Below are positions 10,683 through 22,900 of a DNA stretch of 64,000 bases, piece by piece (within the stretch, counting starts at the first letter, position 1; each line of letters opens with the position of its first letter). The stretch lies in the NCBI GenBank assembly GCA_008828725.1, contig MEHQ01002976.1, forward strand, positions 1 through 64,000, read 5' to 3'. The position numbers were made by a program, and so were the translations under genes. Source of the stretch: Saccharina japonica (lineage: Eukaryota > Sar > Phaeophyceae > Laminariales > Laminariaceae). The notes below the pieces were generated by a model, which ran no database searches, was not told where the DNA came from, and saw only the letters and a program-made list of their open reading frames with translations.

Positions 10683-11593
10683 TTTTGTGCGGAAAAGTGC
10701 AAAAATAGGCGTTGCCTCGTAATTACTTAGTTTCAGTATATAATCGATTTTGGGCGTTAAATATGACTTAATATGATCATACGCAGTCAGATCTTCCAAT
10801 ATTTGCGTGAACATTTGTAGAAACATGCCTTGGGCGACCTGGAAGCGGCTCGTTCAGAAATTGTNTTTTGGGGGAAAACATGTTTTCCTACGGAAACGCC
10901 TGACTATTGTGGCCCTGAGGGGGGGCGTGGTGTGTAACGAAGGATAAGAGCCGTTTTAGACGTACGCACCCTGGTCTTCTATCCACCTGTCCCTAGTCTC
11001 TCACCGCTTCGTAGTTCGTCTCCTTCCGTAGAGTATGCAAGCCTCGGTCTCTTGCCACAGCAGTTTCCTGCACAGATCAGTCTTCTCTCAAGGACTTGCC
11101 GGTCTTGTCTCAAGTACTCCTCTCCGATCCTCTTGTGCTACACAACAAATCTCCGTATCAAACCTTCAACAATGCCTTACTGCTACGCTCGCAGTACTCA
11201 GTCTCGCTTCTCAATCACTCAAGCTCAATCACGTTCAAGTTCTCTTCCTTTTTCCCTCGGGATTAGTTTTGTGTGTTTTTGGTTTTTGGTCTGACCAAGG
11301 CGGCGCTTCCTTTGACTAATGCAGGGAGTTGCATATCTAGAAAGCGTCCGCTACGTACGTATTTTACGTTACGTATGCCTATTCCGCCGCAACACCTGTG
11401 ATTGGTCTGGCCACATTTTCGGCGGTAGCGCCAGCTCTAGGTCCTTGAACAAAAAACTGGCGACGTCACCCTCTTCCCCTGTTCATGGCGGTCAGTATGA
11501 TACCAAATATGTGGCATTGGAGTTCCTATTGCATGCGGCATTCGTGACTGACGAAATTTTGGGTGATATGCCTGAACCAGCTCGTATTAAAAA
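10683..11593. other. Gene-free stretch with one ambiguous base
   Basis: An N at 10865 may mark an assembly join. Reading frames near 11035-11606 are short and I recognise no domain. GCCAGCTCGTATTAA-type sequence at its right edge (about 11575) resembles 21515-21535, hinting at an old dispersed repeat. Confidence 0.4.
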
Positions 11594-11950
11594 TCAAATG
11601 AAATGAAACGATATTAAATGAAATGGAATGAAAACAACGTAATAAACAGAGCAAGAAGACTTCGTAAGAACGAAAGGAAAGGATAGGCAACCGGAGCACA
11701 CCAAAAGCACCTTCCAGGCAGCCGAGGCAGGTTTGTACCCGTAGTACACGCAGGTTCTACCAGCTAGTCGTTCTGGCACCTTGCTACCCCTGTCTGCCGT
11801 CTCCTTCCTGCTTTCGTGCGCCGCGGTTTCCCGACGACCCCCCCCCCCCCCCGTCTCCATTCCCTTGGGCGCCACCCATGCAACGGATGCGTGGCGCTTT
11901 TTGTGTACTCAGTTCCGTTTCGTTTTCGTGCCACACACGAAAGTCAAGGA
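11594..11950 (-). mobile_element. Diverged LINE C-terminus plus 3' piece
   Basis: On the minus strand this reads ELSTQKAPRIRCMGGAQG-like sequence with the same Gly-rich and DESRKETA C-terminal words, then the GCCTCGGCTGCCTGG and GTGCTCCGG blocks of the LINE 3' region. It is intermediate in sequence between the ORF C-terminus and the decayed second C-terminus seen inside the 3' modules. Confidence 0.6.
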
Positions 11951-12265
11951 AAGAGAGGAGAAAATAACGGAAATAACAAACAGTACAACAGTAGTGCTCA
12001 ACGAATCACTCATGACCACTTGACACAAACATTTACTGCTGTATGTGCATGACTGCTTCGATATACGTCTGCAAAGGAGAGGACACACGACCATGACACG
12101 CTCAAACACACATACATGTACACACAAAACTTACACGCACACTTACATCACTACTGCTGTATGCGCACAACTGCTCTCCACGAGACGTGGACGGAGACAG
12201 GACCTAGTGTTAGAGTAGATATGTGCGCAGTGTATGAACAGTGATATTAATAGTGGTGCACACAC
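11951..12265. other. Gene-free stretch left of the possible exon
   Basis: CA-rich simple sequence (ACACAC and ACATACATG words at about 12100-12130). If the minus-strand exon at 12266-12843 is real, this would be the start of its intron; no next exon could be picked out. Confidence 0.35.
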
Positions 12266-12843
12266 CTGTCCCAAGAATCGGCAGTTCCTGTTGAGCAGAG
12301 AGTGCCAGCGGCAGTTGCCACCCCCTCTGCACGAAACAGTTGAGATATTCCGTAGCTGTCGGACGAGGCCGCTTGGGCAGTGAAATTGCTGAACGGCGTG
12401 TAGTTGTCCACGCAAGGTTGAAGGATGCAGCAAAGCCCCCAAACGAAGACGTTGGGTGAGCCGTGTGAAACGTGTGATGCAAGAAGAGGTGGTCTCCCCA
12501 GTCATCGAGGTACCGCTCTGGAGGGACGCTCTGCTGCATGCAGGGCAGATATACCGACTCAGCACCAGGAGGTGGTACGCCGGAAGATTTGAAGACGGCG
12601 AAGAACACGCAGCCGAAGACCAACAGAAGTCTAGTACGAGCAATCATACGAAGGCTCATAGCAATCACCCACAGCAGTCGCAAGAGAGGAGCAGCGACAG
12701 CAGCGAGGCAGAAGCCGCAGTAGAAGTACACACTCGCCACCGCCCGAGACACACGGTAGACTACGGACAGGATCAAACCGAAGGTCACAAAGAAGAGAGT
12801 AGTAACACACAACAAAACACCCACCAGACGGAGGTGTGCCCAA
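12266..12843 (-). CDS. Possible exon of an unrecognised membrane protein
   Basis: An open frame of about 190 codons lies between a plausible 3' splice site on the minus strand (CTCTGTCCCCAG ending at 12844) and a plausible 5' splice site (GACAG|GTGTGT, GT at 12265-12264). Its first ~85 residues hold two or three strongly hydrophobic segments (TTLFFVTFGLILSVVY, GFCLAAVAAPLLRLLWVIA, LLLVFGCVFFAVF). A soluble region with several Cys and aromatic residues follows. I recognise no family. The opposite strand is also open (12456-12884) with a very hydrophilic product, so coding strand is uncertain. No ATG-bearing first exon was found. Single copy in the window, unlike most of its surroundings. Confidence 0.35.
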
Positions 12844-15424
12844 CTGGGGACAGAGGTAGTCGGTGTGCGGTGTGCGCGATGTGAGTGGGTGTGTGCCGAG
12901 GGCGAGAGGATGAATGTGTTGCGGAACAGCGTTTGTTTGTTGGTATCGCCGTTTGAAATTTTGGGTGTATCTTCTAGTAGGCGGACGTACGTCGTGGAGA
13001 GGAGGGAAAAGCGCCTGCTTTGTGACCGCGGATCTGAGTTACGACCAAAGCTATTTTATGCGCCACTGGTGGTGCGTATAACTGCATATATATATATATA
13101 TACATATGCACCTACAGTACTACTCGTACTACTGATGTTTTGTATACTACTATTATTACTGTGTACTGCCACTACTATAGATATATATGCCTCTCACCTA
13201 GAGCTGATGATCCCGTGAACCCGAACCCGAACCCTATGCCAGTGATCAGTGCAGGGACGCTTCGCTTGTTGGTTGATTGGACCGGCTCGGATACTGCGCT
13301 TGGCAAGACTGTGCTGTAGGTTGATTCGGTCCCACGTAAAATAGTACAACTACTGTAGTAGTATATAAAACAGTAGGTGCATATAGTCATACGCGCCACT
13401 AGTGGGACATACAATGTTTCCGGGGTGTACTCATCATGTCGAGCACGGCCGTAGTCGTATGACCATAGACTCTCGCATCCCTACAATGCCGGGACGGAGG
13501 ACGTTGGGTTTTCACCAACCAGGCAGACATTGCTAATTGCACCAAGCGCGAAGCGCCGTGGTGTGCAGTATTGGGCGAGTCGCATGGAGAGTGAGCTGCA
13601 TCCTGCTAAGACCCGCCTGTGAGACGGGCTTGCATATTATGGACGACATTGCAGCCTTCAATGAATTGATTTAGTTTCTGGTGTGGCCACTTCCAGAGAC
13701 AACAATCAATGGGTACTACTATGTATCTGTCTCGTGGGTGCCTTACCATATACACACTATACGCGATACGCTCATTCCCCTTATTATGCGGAGTTGAGGT
13801 TCTCAACCCCGCACAAATGATCTAACATGGCCGCCAGCCTTGGTGACCGCCAAAAAAGAAAAGAAAAAAGGTACCCTGGTTGTCTAGCTCACGCAGCGAG
13901 AGGCGTGTTTTACAGCGTCGTCGCCACCGACGTCAGCCCAATCTATTATAAATACCGGGTTACGTTCTTAACGTTTGTTGTGTTTTGATGCATGCATTTT
14001 CGCAAAATGTAATTGGGGGGGGGGTACTTTTCGAAACATTCATTCGGTCTCAAGGTTGACAGTGTTACCAGACAGAGTGAGACACACAGAGTGTCCCCTT
14101 GTAGGTCTGTTTATTAAGCATACGTACATGTCCTGGGTGTTACTTACTCACCTTTTTCGCGTATAGAATCAAGCGTAGAAGAAAAATAGCTTATTTATTC
14201 TCAGAGCCACGAGGGCATCTGGCTCGGAAGGACATGATCCAAGAACAAATCTATTGTTTCGGAGGGTCACCTCCCCCAGCCCCATGGTCACCCCCCCCAG
14301 CCCCATGATGATTGTCCTTCCATTCTTATAAATATACCCCGGATACGAATGCCACCGAACTAATAATACGAAAGAAAGCGGATCAACTACAGTACGAGTA
14401 CCTATACTGAGGTAAATACCGGGTTTACAAGCGCATACTACAGTATTACAACAACAGGAGGAGGTATCTTGATTTCTAGTTTGGACTTTCGAAGTTTTTC
14501 GGGGGATGTGCTGTTCGAAATGCTTGTGTCAAGTGGCAAATCAAGGGATTCGTTAAGCACTACGGATTCGTAAGCTGCTTGTCACTGGAGTCTTCCACAT
14601 TGTAGAGGGAGAACGTTCTGGGAATATTCCCCAGATAAAAAAGTGCGGGAAACAAAAACAGGCGGGCAAACAAAACAGGCATTTGTTTGCTCTCTTCATC
14701 CCACTCAAACCCGATCCCACCCGGATATGATCCCATTTGGCACCCTGCTCCCACCCACAAGGTGCAGACATATAATTAGCCCTCCGCAGGAGCCGCCGGA
14801 GGCCGTAAGCGCGAAGCGCGAACCGTAAACGGTCAAAACTCCTCAAATTCGTCGAACGGTCGAAAATCGCCGATTGCAAAACAAATAAGCCTTCGCAGCC
14901 ACCGCGCGAATCGAACCGGCACAATATATACGGAGCTGGGCACCATATACCGCTGATCTATATTTCATCCACCCCCCCGACCTCCAGCTTGTTGTTTTGG
15001 CAATCTTATACTGTTCATGTTAATAGTCGCACTACGACGTGTATACATATTATATACCGAAGTATTATATTATTATTATTATCATCTTCTTTGCCATCCG
15101 ACAATGTTTAGCATGAGCTTCAATGTTGATCACTCGTACCATTCCCGAAAGCAGGAAACTACGGAAACAAAGGAACTCTATGCGCAAAGTCTAACTTACT
15201 ATATATAGCCAAGGAATATTCCCAGCAAATTATTCCTCTACAATGTGGAGGGTATACTCAGCTCCTCCGCCTGCTTGCTGCGCTGAAATCGCATGCATGC
15301 GTTCTAAGCCCCGGGAGTAATCCGGGAAACGTTCTCCTCAGGTCCTTTCGAAAACTATCCCGCAGTACGTAGTACTCTTTTTTCGCGGCTCTGTGTACAG
15401 CAGTAGCGCGGAAAAACCTGCTAC
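12844..15424. other. Gene-poor region
   Basis: No gene could be supported in about 2.6 kb. It holds a short (TA)n run (about 13086-13103), TACTACTGTAGTA-type palindromic trinucleotide stretches (13100-13160, 13345-13365), two TATAAATA words (about 13946 and 14327) with no credible ORF downstream, and a small dispersed repeat (15283-15355) shared with 2445-2520. The 14560-14930 frame lacks any recognisable domain. Confidence 0.5.
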
Positions 15425-15755
15425 TACTTTTTTTTTGTTTTTTTTTTCCATCCCATTCATTATCTTCGCACTTCCGTCTTTCTCCCTCCCTAGTCGTAAC
15501 TCAGATCCGGGGTCACAAAGTAGGCTCCTCTCCCTCCTCCCCCACTACGGTTCTTGCCTTGGTTTTTATCGCGAGAAGATTTCAGCACTTTCTTCCCTCG
15601 TCAACTTTCGTCGAATTTTGCTTACCCACGCTATAATATGCGCTCTCGACAGTCGGTGTCATTTGAGAATAAAAACCTCCATGGGGAGAATCGAACCCCC
15701 GACATCCGGCCCTACAGGCTTCGTGGCTACCAGTTAGACCACCGGGGCGACCGGC
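15425..15755 (-). mobile_element. tRNA-derived SINE, copy 1
   Basis: On the minus strand it starts GCCGGTCGCCCCGGTGG, has a tRNA-like A box (TGGTCTAACTGGTAG) and B box (GGGTTCGATTCTCC), then a ~250-bp body with GACGAGGGAAGAAAGTGCTG and GGATCTGAGTTACGACTA, ending in an A-rich tail. The ends of the tRNA-like part cannot pair as an acceptor stem, so it is a SINE and not a tRNA gene. It would depend on a LINE for mobility; no shared 3' end with the window's LINE was seen. Confidence 0.75.
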
Positions 15756-16152
15756 AACAACAAAACAACTACTGTAACTGTATTTTAAAACCTTCCGTTT
15801 GTTGTTCGTGGACTTTACCTCGGTCGTTATATCCACCATTCACCATGTATGTTTGTTTTACTGTAAAAAGGCCCGCCAGGTAGGTGATCCTATAGACCTC
15901 CCGCACGCGGTTCTGCCGTCCGTCTCCGGGGTCGGTACTGGGACGCGGCCACACCTACCTGTCGTTGCATGTAGAGTACACGGTTAGGGTTAGGATCGGA
16001 AGCCCCTCGTATACCTTATACCACGGCGTTCTTTAATCACGGTTGGTATCGGCCGTTTACAGTCAATGGCAATGGCAATGGCGGGCTAAAAAAGGTGGGC
16101 AGGAATCTGAGGTCCATTATGCACCGTTTTTCCTTACCGCTGGGGGGGACAC

Positions 16153-16187
<35 letters not shown>

Positions 16188-16249
16188 GTATACTATACTA
16201 ATGATGTACTCGTAGGATAGTGTGTACGACTTGGCCCACATCTTCTACG
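15756..16249. repeat. Gene-free stretch with (CTA)n microsatellite
   Basis: A pure CTA run of about a dozen units lies at 16153-16187. GGTTAGGGTTAGG (about 15981-15993) is a two-unit telomere-like word. Nothing else is recognisable. Confidence 0.6.
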
Positions 16250-16640
16250 AAATTGTTAGGGCAAGCAAGCAAGGGCTTTTACCAGGTAGCAGCTCACAAA
16301 TTACAGTCACAGTTTTGGCCCCTCTACAGACACAGACTCGGCATTGATTGCTGGTCTCCGCCAGCCAACGAACAATAATACCTGCACTATAAGCGGCAAC
16401 CGCGGCACTACTACTGCTGACACTATATCGTAACACATTGATTGATTGGTGAAATCTAGTACCTGTCTGTGTGCCGAGCGATTCCATCTGCCTGTTGTGT
16501 CGTGGTTTTGTGGCCAGATAACTTGTATCTCTCCAGGGCGAAGAACCGGCCCGGACACCGCTGGGTGTGCTGGATGGATGTCGACGGGTAGAAAAAAACG
16601 AAAAACGCTTGAATGTGAAGAACACACACCTACCTACTGT
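16250..16640 (+). mobile_element. Old LINE 3'-end remnant
   Basis: A diverged plus-strand copy ending GATGTCGACGGGTAGAAAAA then TGAATGTGAAGAACACACAC. It shares more with the remnant at 1290-1535 than with the younger copies, so it represents an older subfamily. The DNA element at 16668 lies just beyond its tail. Confidence 0.6.
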
Positions 16641-16667
16641 AGCACCCAACATAAGCTATATATATAA

Positions 16668-18937
16668 TCACACCCTGGACAATTATCAATTGCCTAATTG
16701 TCTATTAATAGTTTCATATTACAATTGACTGGCAATTGTGGTCGCCAACTCCAATTAATTGGAACGCATCGAGCTCTATGGTACAGACAATTCCTATTAA
16801 CAGACACCCACTAGGCCCTATCGTCCACCCAATTTATGCTAATATACACCCATCTACATTATTGGTTGAAGTAATTGCTATTAATTAACAGTAACCAACA
16901 AAATCCCATTGCTGAACCCATAGTCTATTGAAATATAATATCCCATTCTATTGTAACGCTAATGGACAATTGCAGTTTTTTTTCGGTGCCAATGGTGCTG
17001 GCAATTCCATTTAATTGATATTCTTCTAAATAAATTGTGCTGACAATTCTATTTAATTGACATTCTCCCAATTAAATTGTGCTGGCAATTCCATTTAATT
17101 GACATCCTCCCAAATAAATTGTACTGGCAATTCCATTTAATTGGCGTAAATGGAATTGCAATTGTGCTGGCAATTCCATTTAATTGACATCCTCCTAAAT
17201 TAATTGAGGGGCAATTCCATTTAATACGTAGGCATCTTTCTAAATAATTGTCCTTGCAATTTCATGTATTATTTATTTGGCAGGCTTCGAAATAAATTGT
17301 CCAGACAATCAGGCATTTCCATATAATAGACAATATTATGTTACCGGTCAATTGATTCCGGACGCTGCAATCGGAATATGACACAACAATGTATGATATG
17401 TATGCATGAGGAAGCTATTTCTTGAAGTTGCAAAGGCAAACGATTCGTGAGGCTGTCTAGCGGTTGGAATTGCCGGAGCGATTGATTCATGAAGCAGTCT
17501 ATTAATTGGAATCGACCAGACAACATAGTTCGGAGGATGCCCAATAGATTAAATATATCGGACAAAATGTTTGGCGGCCGATTAGTCACTAGGATTTTTT
17601 TTTCATTCCCTTTCTGCTTAAGCCTTGGACAATAGGCATTGCAATAGACTATTGCACCTACAATAGACCCACCGAAAAGTCTATTAAATGGAATTAGGCG
17701 GGCAATTGATTGTTACCATATTGCCGCAATTGGAATTGCAAAGACAACAACATATAGTAGTCCACCTACTAATTGGAATTGCTTAGGCAATTGCTTTAGA
17801 GCTCTGTTAATTAACTGGAATTAATTGTCTCCTGCAAATTTTTCGCTCCGGAGGCTCCAACACTCTATTACTTCTTCAATAGGATATGGGACCTACCCAC
17901 AATGGACTATTGCTTTTACAATAGATCTTCCGAAAGTTCATTTAAATGGAATTGGTCGAGATACTGCTTTCGTGGTTCATCTATTAATAGGAATGGATGG
18001 GCCAATAGATTTGTGTCCTGGCCTTCCAATAGATATTGTTCCAGCAATTATGTTCTGGTCTTGTCTCACAATTGGAATGATTCAATCACACCGTTTCTGC
18101 TCTCACCTTCCAATTGGAATCGTTTCAATAATTTCGTTCTGTTTCTTTCTATTAATAGGAATGGTCGGATCAATAGGCTTCTGCCCTGACCTTCCAATTG
18201 AAATTGTTTCAACAATTAGTTTCAGGTCTTGCCTATCAATAGGAGTGGTTTGGTCAATAGGTTTCTGTGCTGACTTTCCAAATTAAATTGTTGATTTTTT
18301 TTCTGACCTCGACAATTCCAATTAATAGACCGTACTTGAAATCATTGGGTTGGTCAGTTTCAATTGGTAGATAACACTCGAAAAAAATGGCTATACAACT
18401 CCGACTGATAGATCTCACTCGAAATAATTTGACTGGGCAATTCCAATTAATAGAAATCACTCGAAATCATTTAGTTGGACAATTGCTTTCAATAGATAGC
18501 ATTTGAAATCAAGTGTCTCAGCAATTCCAATTAATAGCCAGCACCCGAAATAAATTGTAGGCACAATTCCAATTAGTAGGCAGCACCCGAAATCAGTTGC
18601 CCGGACAATTGCAATTAGTATCCTTCAATCGAAATCATTTGGTTGGGCAAATCCAATTAATAGACAGCATCCGAAATCAGTTGTAGCCACAATAGACTAT
18701 TGTAATAGGAAAGGTCCAAACAATTGTGCAGGCAATTCCAATTAATTGACAGCACCTAAAATCAATTGTCTGGACAATTCCAATTGGTAGGCAGCATTCA
18801 AAACTAATTTCCCGGACAATTCAAATGAATATACTTCAATCAAAATCATTTGGTTGGACAATTCCAATTAATAGACTACACCCAAAAATAATTATAGACA
18901 CCATAGACTATTGAAATAGGAATTGTCCAGGGTGTGA
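16668..18937. mobile_element. 2.27-kb TIR element made of degenerate AATTG-rich satellite
   Basis: The ends are perfect 17-base inverted repeats, TCACACCCTGGACAATT (16668-16684) and its complement (18921-18937), each flanked outside by TATATA. Between them nearly everything is imperfect tandem repeat of about 57-66 bases, built on CAATTCCAATTAATAG/CAATTG words. The left part (about 16980-17330) is in inverse orientation to the right part (about 18300-18900). A 153-residue open frame (17825-18286) is just the repeat read through and encodes a hydrophobic periodic peptide. No transposase is visible, so it would be a non-autonomous DNA element. Single copy here. Confidence 0.7.
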
Positions 18938-18989
18938 TATATATAGAGTTGTATCGTGCATAGCGGGGAGCCGGCACTACTACTGTACA

Positions 18990-19325
18990 ACCGGTCGCCC
19001 CGGTGGTTCAGCAGGTAACCACGAAGCCTGTTGAGTTGGAAGTCGAGGGTTCGAGTTTCTTCATAGTATGGAGATTTTTATTCTGAAATGACACCAACTA
19101 ACTGTCGAGAGCGCATGTTATAGCAATTCGACGAGAGTTGACGAGGGAAGAAAACGCTAAAATATTCTTGCAATAAAAATACAAGGCATGTACGGTTGTG
19201 GGGAGGGGGGAGAAGTGCCTACTTACTGTGTAGTGATCCCGGATCTGAGTTACGACTAAAGAGGGAGAGAGAATAGAAGGGCGAAGATAATAAATGGGAT
19301 GGGCAAAACAAAAAAACAAAACTAC
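18990..19325 (+). mobile_element. tRNA-derived SINE, copy 2
   Basis: It starts CCGGTCGCCCCGGTGGTTCA, with B box GGGTTCGAGTTTC, then the same body as copy 1 (GACGAGGGAAGAAAAC, GGATCTGAGTTACGACTAA) and an A-rich tail at 19305-19323. It inserted just upstream of the region conserved 5' of lipase gene 1; no SINE is seen at the equivalent positions upstream of the other exon 1 copies. Confidence 0.72.
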
Positions 19326-19918
19326 AGTACTCAGTCGGCACAATAAAGGGACCACTACTTTTTTCTTTTTTTTTTTTGCTATTATTAATAGTATCAATAC
19401 TTATTGCGTACATTTCAACCATTTCGTCTGATCTGGCCAACTTCGAGATGCCAACATCAACCAGACAGCGATGGCAAACTTCTCAGATTATTGTACTAAT
19501 GCATCGCTGCAACAGCCCGAAGCATAGAGCCCTTTTCACTCACGTATTGCGGACTGCCCGTCTTCTGTATAGAGGAGGACACGAGGAAGAGGTACGATCC
19601 AGATTCCAGTCCATGGGCCCCGCTCCCTCTCACTCTAGTTTTCCCCTCCAGTCATTCCCTGTTTTCCCCACACTTCCCCCTACTACTACTACTGTAGTAC
19701 GAAGGCCCTCCTTCTTCTCTCTGCGAGCGAATTTGGTCGATTGCCGCGCGTTTGTAAGCAACATCGTCTTATCATCTGCATTATAGTTTTGAATACCTTC
19801 TGATTCAGAAGCCACCCTACTCTTATTACTGTAGTACCTCGGCTGTACTGCTGTAGTACTACGTACACTACTACAGTAGTAGTACTGCTGCTGTTGTTGT
19901 AGCTGCCTGCATCACGGC
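19326..19918 (+). promoter_or_regulatory. Conserved 5' flank of lipase gene 1
   Basis: It aligns in inverse orientation with 672-1270 and 46704-47310, so it is shared by all three exon 1 copies and is the best candidate region for the promoter and 5' UTR. It is studded with CTACTACAGTAGTAGTAC-like self-complementary runs (19681-19700 and 19818-19893). No TATA box at a sensible distance was identified, so the start of transcription is unknown. Confidence 0.35.
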
Positions 19919-22900
19919 ATGAAGCGCGGGATGACGATGAGCAGTTGCGAGCAGCAAACACACGTCTGCCGAGGGCTTTGCGACGCTGTGAAAGCGACGA
20001 CATGGGGCGATTTGCAGTCCAGGGCAGCGGCGTTCGACCTCGAACTCGAACAAGCGTGGCGCCCCTCGACATCGGCACAGGGCTTCATCGTTGCTGCCGC
20101 GCGGTACCGGAACGGCGCGGAAAACCACTTGGTGGTCGCCTTCCGAGGCACGCAGGGTAAGGACGAGTGGATGGAGTACCCGAAGGAGTATTTCGACGGA
20201 ACCAGGTTCACGCCTCACGAAGGAAAGGCAGCCGAGGGCTGCGAGGTCTTCTCCGTCTGGACTAACACTCTAAACCAGGTGAGACCATCGCGAGGCTCAC
20301 GTATGTATGTCGCCACAGTATGGCTCAACCAGGCGAAGGCGAAGCTGCGTGAGAGTACTGTAGTCTACTGCCGTATACCAGGTATGCAATACGGTTTGTT
20401 GTTTCAATAACGTGGGGGAAGACGGTAGACCCTGCAAGGTGGAGTGGTACAGTCATGTGCACTCCTACCTCAGCACCCTGCCTGCCTGCCGATCTACCTG
20501 CCTACCTACGGTACTTGTAGCTGTGCGTATGGAAATGTAAAAAGGACAGTTTTGCTTTCATATGAATTAAAGTTACATACGAGTGCTCCTTATATTTCCG
20601 TCCAGGGTGAAACTTTGTTTTTACCGTACGAGTGCTACTACTATTGTTGTACCTGGTATATACATATCATATGGATATACACATATACACCTGTATACAT
20701 GGTATACTATAACGTAGACTCCCCGTCGACATAGATAGGTTTACTGGCCAGTAGTATTCACATTTCGTCCGGTAGGATATTTCCGGGCATTTTACAGGTC
20801 ACCACGAGCTGGGCCAGCCGTAAAGCTGATACTGTAAAGCTTTGTTGAGTCGTACCTCGTGAACCACTGCAAGTTAGGCCACAAAAATTGGAGACGCTAA
20901 CCCTGACACACCATGTCCACTGCTTGTGCGAAAAAAAGCGTATACGACAAATTCTATACTTTTTATTTTCCCGACTTGATCTCGCTGAGATATCCGCGAA
21001 AACTCAAAAACACCGACTTTTTTACACAAAATTCGTATAGAAATCGACGTTTTCGATCTCAATGAAACTTAGTGGAGACAGTGCTGAAGACCCACAGAGA
21101 AGAGCGAAGAAAGTCTCGTTGCCCAATTCGCCACCCATCAACAGATATCACCCAAACTCGATTTCCATACATTAGTCAAGTCATTACGAAAAAATGGCAT
21201 TTCTGCGATGCCCCGCTCAATTTTGAGTATTTTGCACTAAGTTTTCGACCCCGGATTTGAATCGCACGTTGGAAGGCGTTCACCTTCGGCCCTATTTATT
21301 TTTTTGCTTTTTTTTACTAGTTTTGGTCGCTTTTGTATTTTTTCGGGTTTTTGGATCGGTCGTATCTCTTGGAAAAAAACAAAATAATGCATAGGGCCGA
21401 AGGTCAACCTTCTGTTTACGAGTGCATGAACTACACCGCCGTGTCAAAACATCAAGTCCAAATTCGAAACATTGGTGGGGGCATGGCCAATCCGACGTTT
21501 AAACCATTATATGGCTGGCCCAGCTCGTATTAATACTGTAATAGTGTGGTCAGGTTTGGGGTTAGACTGGTGCTACGGTAGGGGGTCTATGCCCGTACCT
21601 GTAGAGGTTTGGAAACCCAGCAGGCGTGCCTGAGTAGACGGTTTTTGGCAATAAAAAAACGCGTTTTTTTTGGCCGGTTCAAACCGGTTAAACCGAAAAC
21701 CGGTTTAAACCGGAAAAAATCGCGGTTGACCGGTTAACCGGTTTAAATCGGCAGAATCGGACCGACTCTTGACTGATTACACTGCTACGTACAGCAGTAG
21801 TAATATAGTACGGGTCGAAAATGACTTGGTTCTAGTGTTTGAATGACTTGGTAATTGCGTGTGGGCCGAGAACGATTCTTTTTTGTGCGGGGGATATTAA
21901 TTGACTTGATTTCAGTGTAGGTATCCGATTTGACTTGGTTTTTGTGTGCGGGTCGAAAAATACTTCGTTTCAGTATAGGTTGTTGAAAATTACTTGGTTT
22001 TAGTGTGGGGGGATTGAAATTGTCTTGAGTTATAGAATATAGATCGAAACTTACTTGGTTTTAGTGTTCGGGTTGATTTTTTTTATTTATTTTTTTAGTG
22101 GGGGATTGAAATATAATTTATTCTGTGCGGGGATAGTAATTAGCTTGAGTTTTGTGCGGGGGGTCGAAATTGATTTGGTTTTTAGTGTCAGGGCCGAAAT
22201 TTACTTGGTTTTAGTGTCTGCATGGAAATTGATTTTTGTGTCAGGGCCGAAAAATACTTGGTTTTATGATAGCATAGTCTCGGGGCACCGATGTTTGCCT
22301 TGGGTTTTTAATTGGGATCGACATTGACTTGATTTTAGTGTTAATGTCAAAACTAACTTGATTTTGTGTCGGGGATCGAAATCGACTTGGTGTCTGTTCG
22401 GGGGGTCCAACTTGTGACTTGGTTTTTGTGTGCAGGCCGAAAATTAAATGTTTTCAGTGGGGAGATCGCAGTTTACTTGATTTTTGTGTGCGGGCCGAAA
22501 ATAATTTGGTTTTGTTGTGCGGTATGTATATGCAGCGCCTTACCCTGTCGATCGTAGATGTCGACGGATATATATGTCGAACTAACGGTTTTATGTGAAA
22601 CACCCACACACCCACACACATCCACGACCAGCGAAGGAACCTAACGATGAATATTAATAGATCGTCCGGTAACATCAAGGTACGGGCTAGAGGTGGGCAC
22701 CTAGAGGGAAAATAACCGAAAACCGGCCGAAGAGGCGTTATTCTCAAAACCGAAAACCGGCCAAGGAGGCGTTATTCTCAATACCAAAAAACGGTTCAAA
22801 CCGTTTTTTTCCAGCCGGTTTAAACCGGTTAACCGAAAATCGGTTTAAACCGGATGGCAACATGAAAAGCCTCTAAACCACTGAACATAACGGTATGTAT

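Noticed and set aside
15690-15755. A candidate tRNA gene with A and B boxes
   Set aside because: The ends do not pair as an acceptor stem and the sequence continues into a body shared with other dispersed copies; it is a SINE head.
17825-18286. A 153-codon hydrophobic periodic frame
   Set aside because: It is the ~60-bp satellite of the TIR element read in a frame that happens to lack stops; the period is a multiple of three by chance over this stretch.
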